NCBI RefSeq assembly: GCF_041434935.1
Contig: NZ_CP107964.1
Span: forward strand, 5,253,001 to 5,317,000
Origin: Kitasatospora sp. NBC_00374
GTDB taxonomy: Bacteria > Actinomycetota > Actinomycetes > Streptomycetales > Streptomycetaceae
Direction of reading: 5' to 3'
DNA length: 64,000 nucleotides
Shown: positions 25,853 through 33,515 of the stretch, one piece after another
How positions within the stretch are numbered: the first letter of the stretch is position 1
Layout of the letters: every line of letters begins with the position of its first letter
The notes under the pieces: generated by a model
The model's database searches: none
Seen by the model: the letters and a program-made list of their open reading frames with translations, nothing else
What the model was told of the DNA's origin: nothing
Translations under genes and position numbers: made by a program

Positions 25853-26824
25853 TCACACAATCACACGCAGTGCCCGCCGAACGCCTGTGAAACTGACGCG
25901 ACTCCTGTCTCCAAGGTGGTCCCCGTCGACCTGAAACGGGGCCGGTTCCTGTGAAACCAAGGTGAAGTGCCGGACGTCGTGATAGGAGACGACGTGCTTC
26001 CCGGACGGTCCGGAGGGCTGGGAGCCCTCGTCCGTAGGGGCGTGCGAGCGCAGAATCTGACGGACCGTTCGAGCGGTGCCGAACGCGGTCATTCGAGTGA
26101 TGCCGAAGACGTCCAGGTCCGTGTCGAAGGAGGCGGAGGGCGAGGGGAGTACCGGCCGGTTCCCCAGGTAGGTCCATGGCGAGGTGTTGGAGACTATGGC
26201 CAGAACCAGGCCCGGAACCGGCTCCTGGCCGTTCATTTCCAGGGTGACCGGCCCGGAGCGGCGGTGTTCACGCTCAGTGACATAGTGCCGGAGCGCCTGG
26301 TTGACATAGAGCGCGTGGGTGGACTTCCGCCCCGCTCTGCGCTGCTGTTCCACCCGGCCGACCACCCCGGCGTCGAAGCCGAGGCCGGCGGTGAAGGTGA
26401 ACCAGCGGTCCGGGAGCCCCTCGGTCATCGCCTTGCCCAGGCCGACGGCCCGCTCGCGGCCCTGCTCCAGCGCGTTCAACAGGGCGCCGGTGGCCTCCAC
26501 CGGGTCGTTCGGCAGGCCCAGGGCACGGGCGAAGACGTTGGTGCTGCCGCCCGGCACCACCGCCAGCCGCGGAACCCGCTCGGCGGGGCCGTTCGCGAGC
26601 AGACCGTTGACCACCTCGTTGACCGTCCCGTCGCCCCCGAGCGCCACCACCAGGTCCACCGAGCCGTCGGCCGCCGCGTCGCGGGCCAGGTCGCGGGCGT
26701 GCCCGCGGTACTCGGTGTGGGCCACATCCAGCTTCAGATCGCTGCGCAGCGCATGGGTGAGCACGTCCCGGGTCCGGCTGCTGGTGGTGGTCGCCTTGGG
26801 GTTCACGACCAGGAGAGCGCGCAT
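25853..26824 (-). CDS. Diacylglycerol/sphingosine kinase-family lipid kinase
   Basis: A 323-residue protein of the DAGK catalytic family (YegS/BmrU/DgkB type). It phosphorylates a lipid or lipid-like hydroxyl using ATP. The nucleotide-binding motif GGDGTVNE is at residues 63-70, LAVVPGGSTNVFARALG at about 87-103, and a FDAGVVGRVE segment near 149; the C-terminal beta domain ends with HFTLVSQEPAPFQVDGD, typical of the family. It is encoded next to wblE, as in related genomes. The natural substrate is not evident; phosphatidylinositol or diacylglycerol metabolism is possible. Confidence 0.9.
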   Translation of the reverse strand: MRALLVVNPKATTTSSRTRDVLTHALRSDLKLDVAHTEYRGHARDLARDAAADGSVDLVVALGGDGTVNEVVNGLLANGPAERVPRLAVVPGGSTNVFARALGLPNDPVEATGALLNALEQGRERAVGLGKAMTEGLPDRWFTFTAGLGFDAGVVGRVEQQRRAGRKSTHALYVNQALRHYVTEREHRRSGPVTLEMNGQEPVPGLVLAIVSNTSPWTYLGNRPVLPSPSASFDTDLDVFGITRMTAFGTARTVRQILRSHAPTDEGSQPSGPSGKHVVSYHDVRHFTLVSQEPAPFQVDGDHLGDRSRVSFTGVRRALRVIV

Positions 26825-26874
26825 GGCGCCAGCCTACGGGGCGGTTCCGGGCAGGCGGCGGATACCCTGCTGGA

Positions 26875-27294
26875 GTGACCGCAGAAACCCCCGCTCCCGC
26901 CGCCGCACCCGCCCGCCCCGCCCCGCTGCTCGTCGGTGCGGGCATCACCGCCCTGGAGGGCGCCGCACTGGCCGGGTGGGGCGTCTACGACCTCGTCGCC
27001 GGACTGCTCGGCGACTCGGCGGCGCTCGGGCGCAGTGAGGCCGGCGGTCTGGTGCTGCTGCTGATGGGGCTGCTCCCGCTGCTGGCGGGCCGGGCGCTGC
27101 TGCGCGGCCGTCGCTGGGGCCGCAGCCCGGCGGTGCTGACCAACTCGATCTGCCTGCCGGTCGCCTACTACATGTGGCAGTCCGGGGGTGCGATGGCCGG
27201 TGTCGCGGTGGCCGTGGCGGTGCTGGGGCTGGCCGGCATCGTCGCGCTGCTCAACCCGAAGGTCACGGCCCTGCTCTACCGCCCGGAGGCGTGA
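26875..27294 (+). CDS. Conserved small integral membrane protein
   Basis: A 139-residue protein with four predicted membrane segments (about residues 19-40, 52-75, 87-103 and 107-127) and a Pro/Ala-rich cytosolic N-terminus. No catalytic motif is visible. The GTG start at 26875 has no usable ribosome site, but TACCCT (26863-26868) lies at the right distance to place the transcription start at the GTG, so the message may be leaderless. It is divergent from the lipid kinase, with 50 bp between them, and converges with sigH across a strong terminator. Function is unknown. Confidence 0.75.
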   Translation: MTAETPAPAAAPARPAPLLVGAGITALEGAALAGWGVYDLVAGLLGDSAALGRSEAGGLVLLLMGLLPLLAGRALLRGRRWGRSPAVLTNSICLPVAYYMWQSGGAMAGVAVAVAVLGLAGIVALLNPKVTALLYRPEA

Positions 27295-27306
27295 GCCGGT
27301 ACCGCG

Positions 27307-27349
27307 ACGGCCGGCGGCCGGAGGACTGATCCCTCCGGCCGCCGGCCGT
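27307..27349. terminator. Bidirectional terminator between membrane protein and sigH
   Basis: A perfect 18-bp GC stem (27307-27324 with 27332-27349) with a 7-nt loop between convergent genes. Confidence 0.88.
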
Positions 27350-27363
27350 TCGTACGTGATCGG

Positions 27364-28425
27364 TCACTCCTCGACGAGCAGCTTCTCCCGCAGCTGGGCC
27401 AAGGTCCGGGCGAGCAGTCTGGACACGTGCATCTGCGAGATGCCGACCTCGGCGGCGATCTGAGACTGCGTCATGTTCCGGAAGAACCGCAGCACCAGGA
27501 TCTTCTGCTCGCGCGGCGGCAGCTGGGCCAGCAGTGGCTTCAGGGACTCCCGGTACTCGACGCCCTCCAGCGCCTCGTCGGTCGCGCCCAGGGTGTCGGC
27601 CACGGCCGGGGACTCGTCGTCGCTGTCCGGGACGTCCAGCGAGAGGGTGGAGTACGCGTTGGCGGACTCCAGGCCCTCCAGCACGTCCTCCTCGGAGATC
27701 CCGAGGTGCTCCGCCAGCTCGTGCACGGTCGGCGAGCGGCCGTGCCGCTGGGAGAGCTCGCTGGTCGCGGTGGTCAGCGAGAGCCGGAGCTCCTGCAGCC
27801 GGCGCGGGACGCGGACGGCCCAGCCCTTGTCCCGGAAGTGCCGCTTGATCTCGCCCACGATGGTCGGGGTGGCGTAGGTGGAGAACTCCACCCCGCGCTC
27901 GTGGTCGAACCGGTCCACCGACTTGATCAGGCCGATGGTGGCGACCTGGGTCAGGTCGTCCAGCGGCTCGCCCCGGTTGCGGAAGCGCCGGGCCAGGTGT
28001 TCCACCAGCGGGATGTGCATCCGTACCAGCTGGTTGCGGATCTCCACCCGCTCCGCGGAGCCCTCCGGCAGCCCGGCCAGCCGGACGAACAGGGCCCGGG
28101 CGGCCTCCCGGTCCGGCGCGCCGGAGCGGTGCGCCTGGGCCGGCACGCTGCTGCGGACAGCCTCCGCGGCCGCCCGCAGCTCGGCCGCGTCGGGCTCGCT
28201 CGCGGGCACCGCCTCGGGCCGCTCTGGCGTCGGATCGGTCGGCTGGGTCATCCGGTGGGAGTCCTTCGGGTGGGCGTCGGGTTGGGCGGCGGTGCGGGCG
28301 GCGCCGGCCTGGGTCGGTACGGCAGGGCCGGCCGTACCGCGGTCGAGCACCGCGGACTCGGCACGGACGGTCAGGTCGGCGGCGGCCGGGCCAGCGGCGG
28401 CTGCTGTGCGGTCCAGATCACTCAC
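27364..28425 (-). CDS. sigH: Stress sigma factor of the SigB/SigF/SigH group
   Basis: A 353-residue sigma factor. Regions 2-4 are complete: LVRMHIPLVEHLARRFRNRGEPLDDLTQVATIGLIKSVDRFD (region 2), the region 3 stretch PRRLQELRLSLTTATSELSQRHGRSPTVHELAEHLG, and region 4 LPPREQKILVLRFFRNMTQSQIAAEVGISQMHVSRLL. The Ala/Pro-rich N-terminal extension of about 130 residues is unusual for this group but known for S. coelicolor SigH, which exists as several isoforms. Alternative starts are ATG 28251 (295 residues, with AAGGA upstream) and an open extension to 28545. The anti-sigma gene lies just upstream in the same direction. Together they govern osmotic stress and morphological differentiation. Confidence 0.93.
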   Translation of the reverse strand: MSDLDRTAAAAGPAAADLTVRAESAVLDRGTAGPAVPTQAGAARTAAQPDAHPKDSHRMTQPTDPTPERPEAVPASEPDAAELRAAAEAVRSSVPAQAHRSGAPDREAARALFVRLAGLPEGSAERVEIRNQLVRMHIPLVEHLARRFRNRGEPLDDLTQVATIGLIKSVDRFDHERGVEFSTYATPTIVGEIKRHFRDKGWAVRVPRRLQELRLSLTTATSELSQRHGRSPTVHELAEHLGISEEDVLEGLESANAYSTLSLDVPDSDDESPAVADTLGATDEALEGVEYRESLKPLLAQLPPREQKILVLRFFRNMTQSQIAAEVGISQMHVSRLLARTLAQLREKLLVEE

Positions 28426-28551
28426 GGCGATCACCCGTTCCGTTCCGGGAGCACTTCTCACTGGTTGTACCGCAGAGCACTGCGATACGGGGCGCCGTAC
28501 GCGCGGTGAATACGACACCGTGCGTACGGCGGGGACTGCGGGCACGAGGGG

Positions 28552-28965
28552 CTACAGCGGGGTGGAGGCCCCGCCGCGCTTCTTGTGCAGACTGATGCTG
28601 ACCGTTTTGTCCTCTCCGACCGAGGATTCCACCTCGCCGGCCAGCGCGGAGAGCACCGTCCAGGCGAAGGTGTCCCGCTCGGGGGCCCGCCCGTCGGTGG
28701 TCGGTGCGCTGACCGTGACTCGCAGGGAGTCGCCGACCAGCCGGAACTCGCAGCTCAGGACGGACCCGGGCACCGCCTGCTGGAGCAGGATGGCGCAGGC
28801 CTCGTCCACCGCGATCCGGAGATCCTCGATCTCGTCCAGGGTGAAGTCCAACCGGGCCGCGAGACCGGCTGTCGCCGTTCGCAGTACCGAGAGGTAGGCC
28901 CCCGCAGCGGGCAGCCGGACCTCCACGAAGTCCTTCACTCCGGGCTCGCCGTCGATCTGGGACAC
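28552..28965 (-). CDS. Anti-sigma factor of the RsbW family for SigH
   Basis: A 137-residue serine kinase-like anti-sigma factor with a HATPase fold (LDEIEDLRIAVDEACAILLQQ is the N-box helix, about residues 47-67). It should bind SigH and block it, as PrsH/UshX does in S. coelicolor. I chose the GTG at 28965 because AGGAGG lies 6-7 nt upstream; the frame is open 23 codons further without a ribosome site. It precedes sigH by 126 bp or less and the two are probably cotranscribed. A SigB-type promoter lies about 115 bp upstream, suggesting autoregulation. Confidence 0.9.
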   Translation of the reverse strand: MSQIDGEPGVKDFVEVRLPAAGAYLSVLRTATAGLAARLDFTLDEIEDLRIAVDEACAILLQQAVPGSVLSCEFRLVGDSLRVTVSAPTTDGRAPERDTFAWTVLSALAGEVESSVGEDKTVSISLHKKRGGASTPL

Positions 28966-29081
28966 CCTCACCTCCTGGGTGACGCGCGGTGCTTGCGGCC
29001 GAACGGCCGCGGCACTTCCTCTTGCATGGCTCAACTGCTTCGCCCCAACTGTCCAGAGGGGTGGTGCGGTACGTACCGGTC

Positions 29082-29107
29082 ATACCCACTCGGGAGGGCC
29101 GGAACGC
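29082..29107 (-). promoter_or_regulatory. SigB-type promoter upstream of anti-sigma/sigH operon
   Basis: On the minus strand GCGT (29104-29107) and GGGTAT (29082-29087) are separated by 16 bp, matching the SigB-group pattern GNNT-N14-16-GGGTAY. Transcription would begin near 29075. Confidence 0.55.
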
Positions 29108-29204
29108 CGCGCATCCGCCCGAGACGTTACCGCGATCGGGGGACAGATGTCGTGATCTTCGGCCACCGTCACGGGAACGGACGAACCCGGCGCCCGCCAC
29201 GGGC

Positions 29205-29687
29205 TCAGCGCGGGGTCGATCCGAGGGCGGTGAGCGGCCCGTCGGTGAGGCGGTAGACCGTCCAGCCGTCCATCGGGACGGCGCCCAGCGAGCGGTAGAA
29301 CCCGATCGAGGGCTCGTTCCAGTCCAGCACCGACCACTCCATCCGGGAGTAGCCGCGGTCCACGCAGATCCGGGCGAGTTCGGTCAGCAGCGCTGTGCCG
29401 TGGCCGCCGCCACGGTTGCCGGGGCGGACGTAGAGGTCCTCCAGATACACCCCGTGGGTACCCCGCCAGGTGGAGAAATTGCGGAACCACAGGGCGAAGC
29501 CGACCGCCTCGCCGGTGGTGTCGTCCTCGGCGATCAGGCCGAACAGCGCCGGGTGCTCGCCGAACAGGGCGTCGCGCAGCTGCTCCTCCGTGGCCTTCGC
29601 CTCGTCCGGGGCCTTCTCGTACTCGGCCAGCTCGCGGATCAGGGCGTGGATGACGGGGACGTCGGTGGTGACGGCGGTGCGGATCAT
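29205..29687 (-). CDS. SSAT-like GNAT acetyltransferase
   Basis: A 160-residue acetyltransferase. The stretch GFALWFRNFSTWRGTHGVYLEDLYV and then RPGNRGGGHGTALL closely follows the pattern of spermidine/spermine or diamine N-acetyltransferases (GFALYF..FSTF..G.YLEDLYV). WSVLDWNEPSIGFYRSLGA is the conserved C-terminal part. It may acetylate polyamines or a thialysine-type amino acid. The start is ATG 29687; the longer open frame upstream is Pro/Ala-rich and non-coding in appearance. It is probably transcribed alone. Confidence 0.88.
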   Translation of the reverse strand: MIRTAVTTDVPVIHALIRELAEYEKAPDEAKATEEQLRDALFGEHPALFGLIAEDDTTGEAVGFALWFRNFSTWRGTHGVYLEDLYVRPGNRGGGHGTALLTELARICVDRGYSRMEWSVLDWNEPSIGFYRSLGAVPMDGWTVYRLTDGPLTALGSTPR

Positions 29688-29855
29688 ACGGCGAGCGTAC
29701 TCGGACGGGCCGGACCGGCGGGAGTGTCTTTCCGGGGCCGCCCGCGAGGGCCGGGGCCGGGCCGCCGGGCCGCCCGGGGCCGCCGCGGCCGGTCGCCCGG
29801 AAGCCGCCGCGGGCCCGGGCGCGGGCGACGGGGTGTCAGCTGACGGCGGGTACGG

Positions 29856-29892
29856 CACTGCCCGGCGGGGCCGGAGCCGCCGCCGGGCAGTG
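29856..29892 (-). terminator. Terminator after sodN
   Basis: A perfect 13-bp stem (29856-29868 with 29880-29892) with an 11-nt loop, 11 bp after the sodN stop codon. Confidence 0.8.
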
Positions 29893-29903
29893 GTGAGCCC
29901 GGG

Positions 29904-30299
29904 TCAGGCCTTCTTGGTCTCCCAGAAGATCGTGTCGATCTCCGAGATCAGGTCGAGCAGGGCCTGGCCGGTGGCCGGGTCCGTGGAGGCCTTGGCGGCC
30001 GAGGCGGCCTTGCCGGCCTTGTTGAACAGGTCGTGCAGCTGCGGGTAGGCCTCGAAGTGCGGGGCCTTGAAGTAGTCGGTGTGCAGCACGGAGAGGTGGT
30101 GCTTGACCAGCTCGGCGCGCTCCTCCTTGATCACGATGGCGCGCGCACGGAAGTGCGGGTCCTCGTTGGCCTGGTACTTCTCCTGAGTGGCCTTCACCGA
30201 CTCGGCCTCGATCCGGGCCTGCGCCGGGTCGTAGACGCCGCAGGGGAGGTCACAGTGAGCGTGCGCGGTGACGCGCGGAGCAAACAGACGAGAGAACAT
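29904..30299 (-). CDS. sodN: Nickel superoxide dismutase
   Basis: A 131-residue precursor. Residues 1-14 (MFSRLFAPRVTAHA) are the propeptide; removal exposes His15-Cys16-Asp17-Leu18-Pro19-Cys20-Gly21, the nickel hook in which His15, Cys16 and Cys20 bind the metal. The remaining 117-residue four-helix protein forms a hexamer that dismutates superoxide in the cytosol. The start follows AAGGAAGGA. The maturation protease gene sodX is divergent. In S. coelicolor nickel induces sodN and the Fur-family regulator Nur represses the alternative sodF; no such site is obvious to me here. Confidence 0.97.
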   Translation of the reverse strand: MFSRLFAPRVTAHAHCDLPCGVYDPAQARIEAESVKATQEKYQANEDPHFRARAIVIKEERAELVKHHLSVLHTDYFKAPHFEAYPQLHDLFNKAGKAASAAKASTDPATGQALLDLISEIDTIFWETKKA

Positions 30300-30513
30300 G
30301 GGAGTCCTTCCTTGGATCGTCTTCCCGCGCCTGAGATTACCCTCACGCCCCCCGGGATTCTCGTCTGCCCCGGGGGCCCGGGACCAAAGTCGGAGGCCGA
30401 ACCGGCCGATACCGGACGGCGCGCCGGGCCGCCGCCCGGCGGGTGCCCGGTGGCCTCGGCCCGGGTGACACTGGACCGGCGACAGCAGCGGACACGAGGT
30501 CAGGGGTGAGCGG

Positions 30514-30954
30514 ATGCCGGTGAGTCGGCCGCAGGGTGGCGCGCCGTTCGGCGTGGTGGACGTGGCGGGCCCGTCGATGCGCAGACTGCTGTCGGACGGG
30601 GACCGGGTGCTGGTGCGCTACGGCGCGCCGGTGCGGCCGGGCGCGGTGGTGCTGTTCCGGCACCCGTTCCAGCAGGACCTGCTGGTGATCAAGCGGGCCG
30701 CGGGCCGGCGCCCTGGCGGCTGGTGGATGCTCTCGGAGAACCCGCTGGTGAACACCGACAGCCGGGAGTACGGCGCGGTGCCGCCGGAGCTGGTGCTCGG
30801 CCGGGTGCTGCTGCGGCTGCGGCCCTCGCCGGCCTGGCTCGCCCCGGCGCCGTGGCTGGAGCGCGCGCTGGCCCGCCGGCCGCTGGCCGGGCTGCCCGCG
30901 CTGACGGCCCGGCTCGGGGTGCTCCCGCCCGTGGACCTCAGGCCCGGGGAGTGA
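30514..30954 (+). CDS. sodX: Nickel superoxide dismutase maturation protease SodX
   Basis: A 146-residue signal-peptidase-like (S24/S26) protease that trims the SodN propeptide so nickel can bind. The nucleophile is Ser21 in VAGPSMRRLLSDGD and the general base is Lys60 in LLVIKRAAG. There is no membrane anchor, as expected for a cytosolic maturation protease. The gene lies 214 bp from sodN in the opposite direction; the pair is characteristic of the Ni-SOD system. Its 3' end overlaps the convergent zinc-finger gene by 17 bp. Confidence 0.94.
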   Translation: MPVSRPQGGAPFGVVDVAGPSMRRLLSDGDRVLVRYGAPVRPGAVVLFRHPFQQDLLVIKRAAGRRPGGWWMLSENPLVNTDSREYGAVPPELVLGRVLLRLRPSPAWLAPAPWLERALARRPLAGLPALTARLGVLPPVDLRPGE

Positions 30955-31531
30955 GCTGCGCGGCCTGCAGGGCCTCCTCGCGCTTGCGGGCGCGGTAGGC
31001 GGCGACGTTGGCCCGGGTCGCGCAGCGGTCGGAGCAGTAGCGGCGGGAGCGGTTGGTGGAGGTGTCCAGGTAGGCGTTGCGACAGGGGGCGGCCTGGCAG
31101 ATGCCGAGCCGGTCGACGCCCAGCTCGGTCAGGTGGATGGCCAGCCCCATGCAGGCGACGGCCGAGTAGTTGGCGGCGGCGGTGGGGGCGTTGTCCGCGA
31201 GGTGCAGGTGCCAGTCGGGCCGGCCGCTCTCGTCCAGGTCGTCGTGGCCGGACACCATCGGGCTGACCGGGTACTCGACCATCAGGCTGTTCAGCAGGTC
31301 GACCGCCCGGACGTCCTCGCCCTCGGCGGCGGCCTCGAACACACCGCGCAGCCTGGTCCGGACGGCCCGCAGCCGGGGCAGGTCCGACTCGTCGGTGAGG
31401 GCGGCGGCCCGGGAGGGGCCGGGGAACAGCGCGCGCACCGCGTCCACCGAGGTCAGCGCGTCGGTGCCGCGCTCGGGCTCCTCGCTGTTCACCAGCCGGA
31501 CGGCGAAGTCGGCGTACGAGGCGAGCTCCAC
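30938..31531 (-). CDS. CGNR zinc-finger / ABATE-domain protein
   Basis: A 197-residue protein with an N-terminal ABATE-like region (stress-induced transcription factor type) and a C-terminal CGNR zinc finger. The finger reads CQAAPCRNAYLDTSTNRSRR followed by YCSDRCATRANVAAYRARKR, giving four cysteines (Cys about 145, 150, 167 and 171). These are putative DNA-binding regulators, but no target is known to me. The gene is adjacent to sodX and overlaps it tail to tail by 17 bp. The ATG at 31531 is preceded by GGAAGGACC. Confidence 0.9.
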   Translation of the reverse strand: MELASYADFAVRLVNSEEPERGTDALTSVDAVRALFPGPSRAAALTDESDLPRLRAVRTRLRGVFEAAAEGEDVRAVDLLNSLMVEYPVSPMVSGHDDLDESGRPDWHLHLADNAPTAAANYSAVACMGLAIHLTELGVDRLGICQAAPCRNAYLDTSTNRSRRYCSDRCATRANVAAYRARKREEALQAAQLTPRA

Positions 31532-31641
31532 GGTGGTCCTTCCAGAAGCGGTAACGGGCGTACAGCCTCCAGGGTATTACGCTCCCGGCGGGCGCGGACC
31601 GGGGAGGACCCGGGGAACGCCGAGCGGCCCGGGGAACGCCG

Positions 31642-31671
31642 AGCGGCCCGCCGGAACACCGGCGGGCCGCT
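31642..31671 (-). terminator. Terminator after amino acid ABC operon
   Basis: A perfect 13-bp stem (31642-31654 with 31659-31671), loop AACA, 14 bp after the ATPase stop codon. An almost exact direct repeat (GGGGAACGCCGAGCGGCCC twice) lies just beyond it at about 31612-31649. Confidence 0.85.
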
Positions 31672-31685
31672 GGGTGGGACTTCGG

Positions 31686-32486
31686 TCAGAGCACCTTGGA
31701 GAGGAAGGCCCTGGTCCGTTCGTGCTGGGGGTTGCCGAGCACCTCGCGCGGGTGGCCGGACTCGACCACCACGCCGCCGTCCATGAAGACCAGCGCGTCG
31801 CCGACCTCGCGGGCGAAGCCCATCTCGTGGGTGACCACGATCATGGTCATACCGTCCTCGGCGAGCCCGCGCATGACGTCCAGGACGTCGCCGACCAGCT
31901 CAGGGTCGAGCGCGGAGGTGGGCTCGTCGAACAGCATCAGCTTGGGCTTCATGGCCAGTGCGCGGGCGATGGCCACCCGCTGCTGCTGGCCGCCGGAGAG
32001 CTGGGAGGGGTAGCTCTTGGCCTTGTCGGCCAGGCCCACCCGCTCCAGCAGGGCCATGCCCCGCTCCCTGGCCTCGGCCTTGCTCTCGCTCTTGACCTGC
32101 ACCGGCGCCTCGATGACGTTCTCTATGGCGGTCATGTGCGGGAAGAGGTTGAAGCGCTGGAAGACCATGCCGATGTCGCGACGCTTCATCGCGACCTCGC
32201 GGTCCTTGAGCTCGTAGAGCTTGTCGCCCTTCTGGCGGTAGCCGACGAGCTCGCCGTCGACCCACAGCCGGCCGGCGTTGACCTTCTCCAGGTGGTTGAT
32301 GCACCGCAGGAAGGTGGACTTGCCGGAGCCGGACGGGCCGATCAGGCAGAACACCTCGCCCTGCTTGACCTCCAGGTCGATGCCCTTGAGCACCTCGACC
32401 AGGCCGTACGACTTGCGCACGCCCTCGGCCCGGACCATCTGGCTGCCCGGCTGGGCGTCCGCGGGGATCTGGGTCTCGTCGGTCAT
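31686..32486 (-). CDS. Polar amino acid ABC transporter ATPase (GlnQ-like)
   Basis: A 266-residue ATPase. The Walker A motif is GPSGSGKST (50-58), the signature LSGGQ (163-167), Walker B LMLFDEP (183-189) and the switch His220. The signature and Walker region (LSGGQQQRVAIARALAM) and the insert VGYRQKGDKLYELKDREV after residue 80 are typical of polar amino acid importers. Its ATG overlaps the permease stop codon (ATGA). It energises uptake with the permease and binding protein encoded just upstream. Glutamine, glutamate or a basic amino acid are the usual substrates of this family. Confidence 0.93.
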   Translation of the reverse strand: MTDETQIPADAQPGSQMVRAEGVRKSYGLVEVLKGIDLEVKQGEVFCLIGPSGSGKSTFLRCINHLEKVNAGRLWVDGELVGYRQKGDKLYELKDREVAMKRRDIGMVFQRFNLFPHMTAIENVIEAPVQVKSESKAEARERGMALLERVGLADKAKSYPSQLSGGQQQRVAIARALAMKPKLMLFDEPTSALDPELVGDVLDVMRGLAEDGMTMIVVTHEMGFAREVGDALVFMDGGVVVESGHPREVLGNPQHERTRAFLSKVL

Positions 32487-33472
32487 GACACACCGCCTCC
32501 TTCGCCGCCGCCACCGTGCACTCCGGCGTCCGCGGGCTTCGGTGCCGGCGTCGAGCGGACACTCTTGAACAGGCCCCGGATACGCTGAATCGGGGTGGGC
32601 GGCAGGGCGCGGTTGGAACCGCGGGCGTAGTGCCGCTCGATGTAATACTGCCCGATCGTGAGGATCGAGGTCAGGAAGAGGTACCAGAGGCTGACCACGA
32701 TCAGCAGCGGGATGCTCTGGAAGTTGCGCGAGTAGATGTTCTGGCCCGCGCGGAAGAGCTCCTCCAGAGCGATGACGCTGACCAGCGAGGTGGTCTTCAG
32801 CATCGAGATGGTCTCGTTGCCGGTCGGCGGGATGATCACCCGCATCGCCTGCGGCAGGATGATCCGCCGCATGGTGTCGAAGCGGTTCATGCCGAGCGCC
32901 TGCGAGGCCTCGTGCTGACCCTCGTCCACCGACTGGATGCCGCCTCGGACGATCTCCGCCATGTACGCGGCCTCGTTCAGGCCGAGGCCCAGCAGCGCCG
33001 CCACGAAGGTCGGGATCAGGACGTTGGTCTCCTGCGACCAGAACTCGGGACCGAACGGGATACCGATCGAGAGCCTGGCCCACAGCACGCCGAGGAAGTT
33101 CCAGAACACCAGCTGGACCAGGACGGGAGTGCCGCGGAACACCCAGATGTAGACCCAGGCGGTGCCGGAGAGCAGCGGGTTCGGGGACAGCCGCATCACG
33201 GCCAGCAGGATGCCGCCGATCACGCCCATGACCATGGCGAGCGCGGTCAGCTCCAGGGTGACCAGCAGGCCGTGCAGGATCCGGTCGTCGAACAGGTACT
33301 GGCCGACGAGGTCCCACTTGAATGCCGGGACGGTGATGACGGCGTGGATCAGCATCGCCGCGAGGACGAGGATGACGGCGGCGCCGACCCAGCGTCCGGG
33401 GTGACGGACCGGGACGGCCTTGATGACTTCAGGCCGTCCCGGGGCCGCCGGCCCCTTGTGGAGAGAGTTCAC
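32483..33472 (-). CDS. Polar amino acid ABC transporter permease
   Basis: A 329-residue permease of the HisM/GlnP family. An N-terminal cytosolic segment precedes five or six membrane segments. The EAA loop is QHEASQALGMNRFDTMRRIILPQA (about residues 198-221). The C-terminal tail (GQYYIERHYARG... then Gly/Pro-rich) strongly resembles that of the truncated permease at the right edge of the window. The start is GTG 33472. The order binding protein, permease, ATPase makes a complete importer; this single permease probably acts as a homodimer. Confidence 0.93.
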   Translation of the reverse strand: MNSLHKGPAAPGRPEVIKAVPVRHPGRWVGAAVILVLAAMLIHAVITVPAFKWDLVGQYLFDDRILHGLLVTLELTALAMVMGVIGGILLAVMRLSPNPLLSGTAWVYIWVFRGTPVLVQLVFWNFLGVLWARLSIGIPFGPEFWSQETNVLIPTFVAALLGLGLNEAAYMAEIVRGGIQSVDEGQHEASQALGMNRFDTMRRIILPQAMRVIIPPTGNETISMLKTTSLVSVIALEELFRAGQNIYSRNFQSIPLLIVVSLWYLFLTSILTIGQYYIERHYARGSNRALPPTPIQRIRGLFKSVRSTPAPKPADAGVHGGGGEGGGVS

Positions 33473-33515
33473 TTTGTGGCCTCAGAACAGGTCGCTGTGG
33501 AACGAGGGGACGAGA

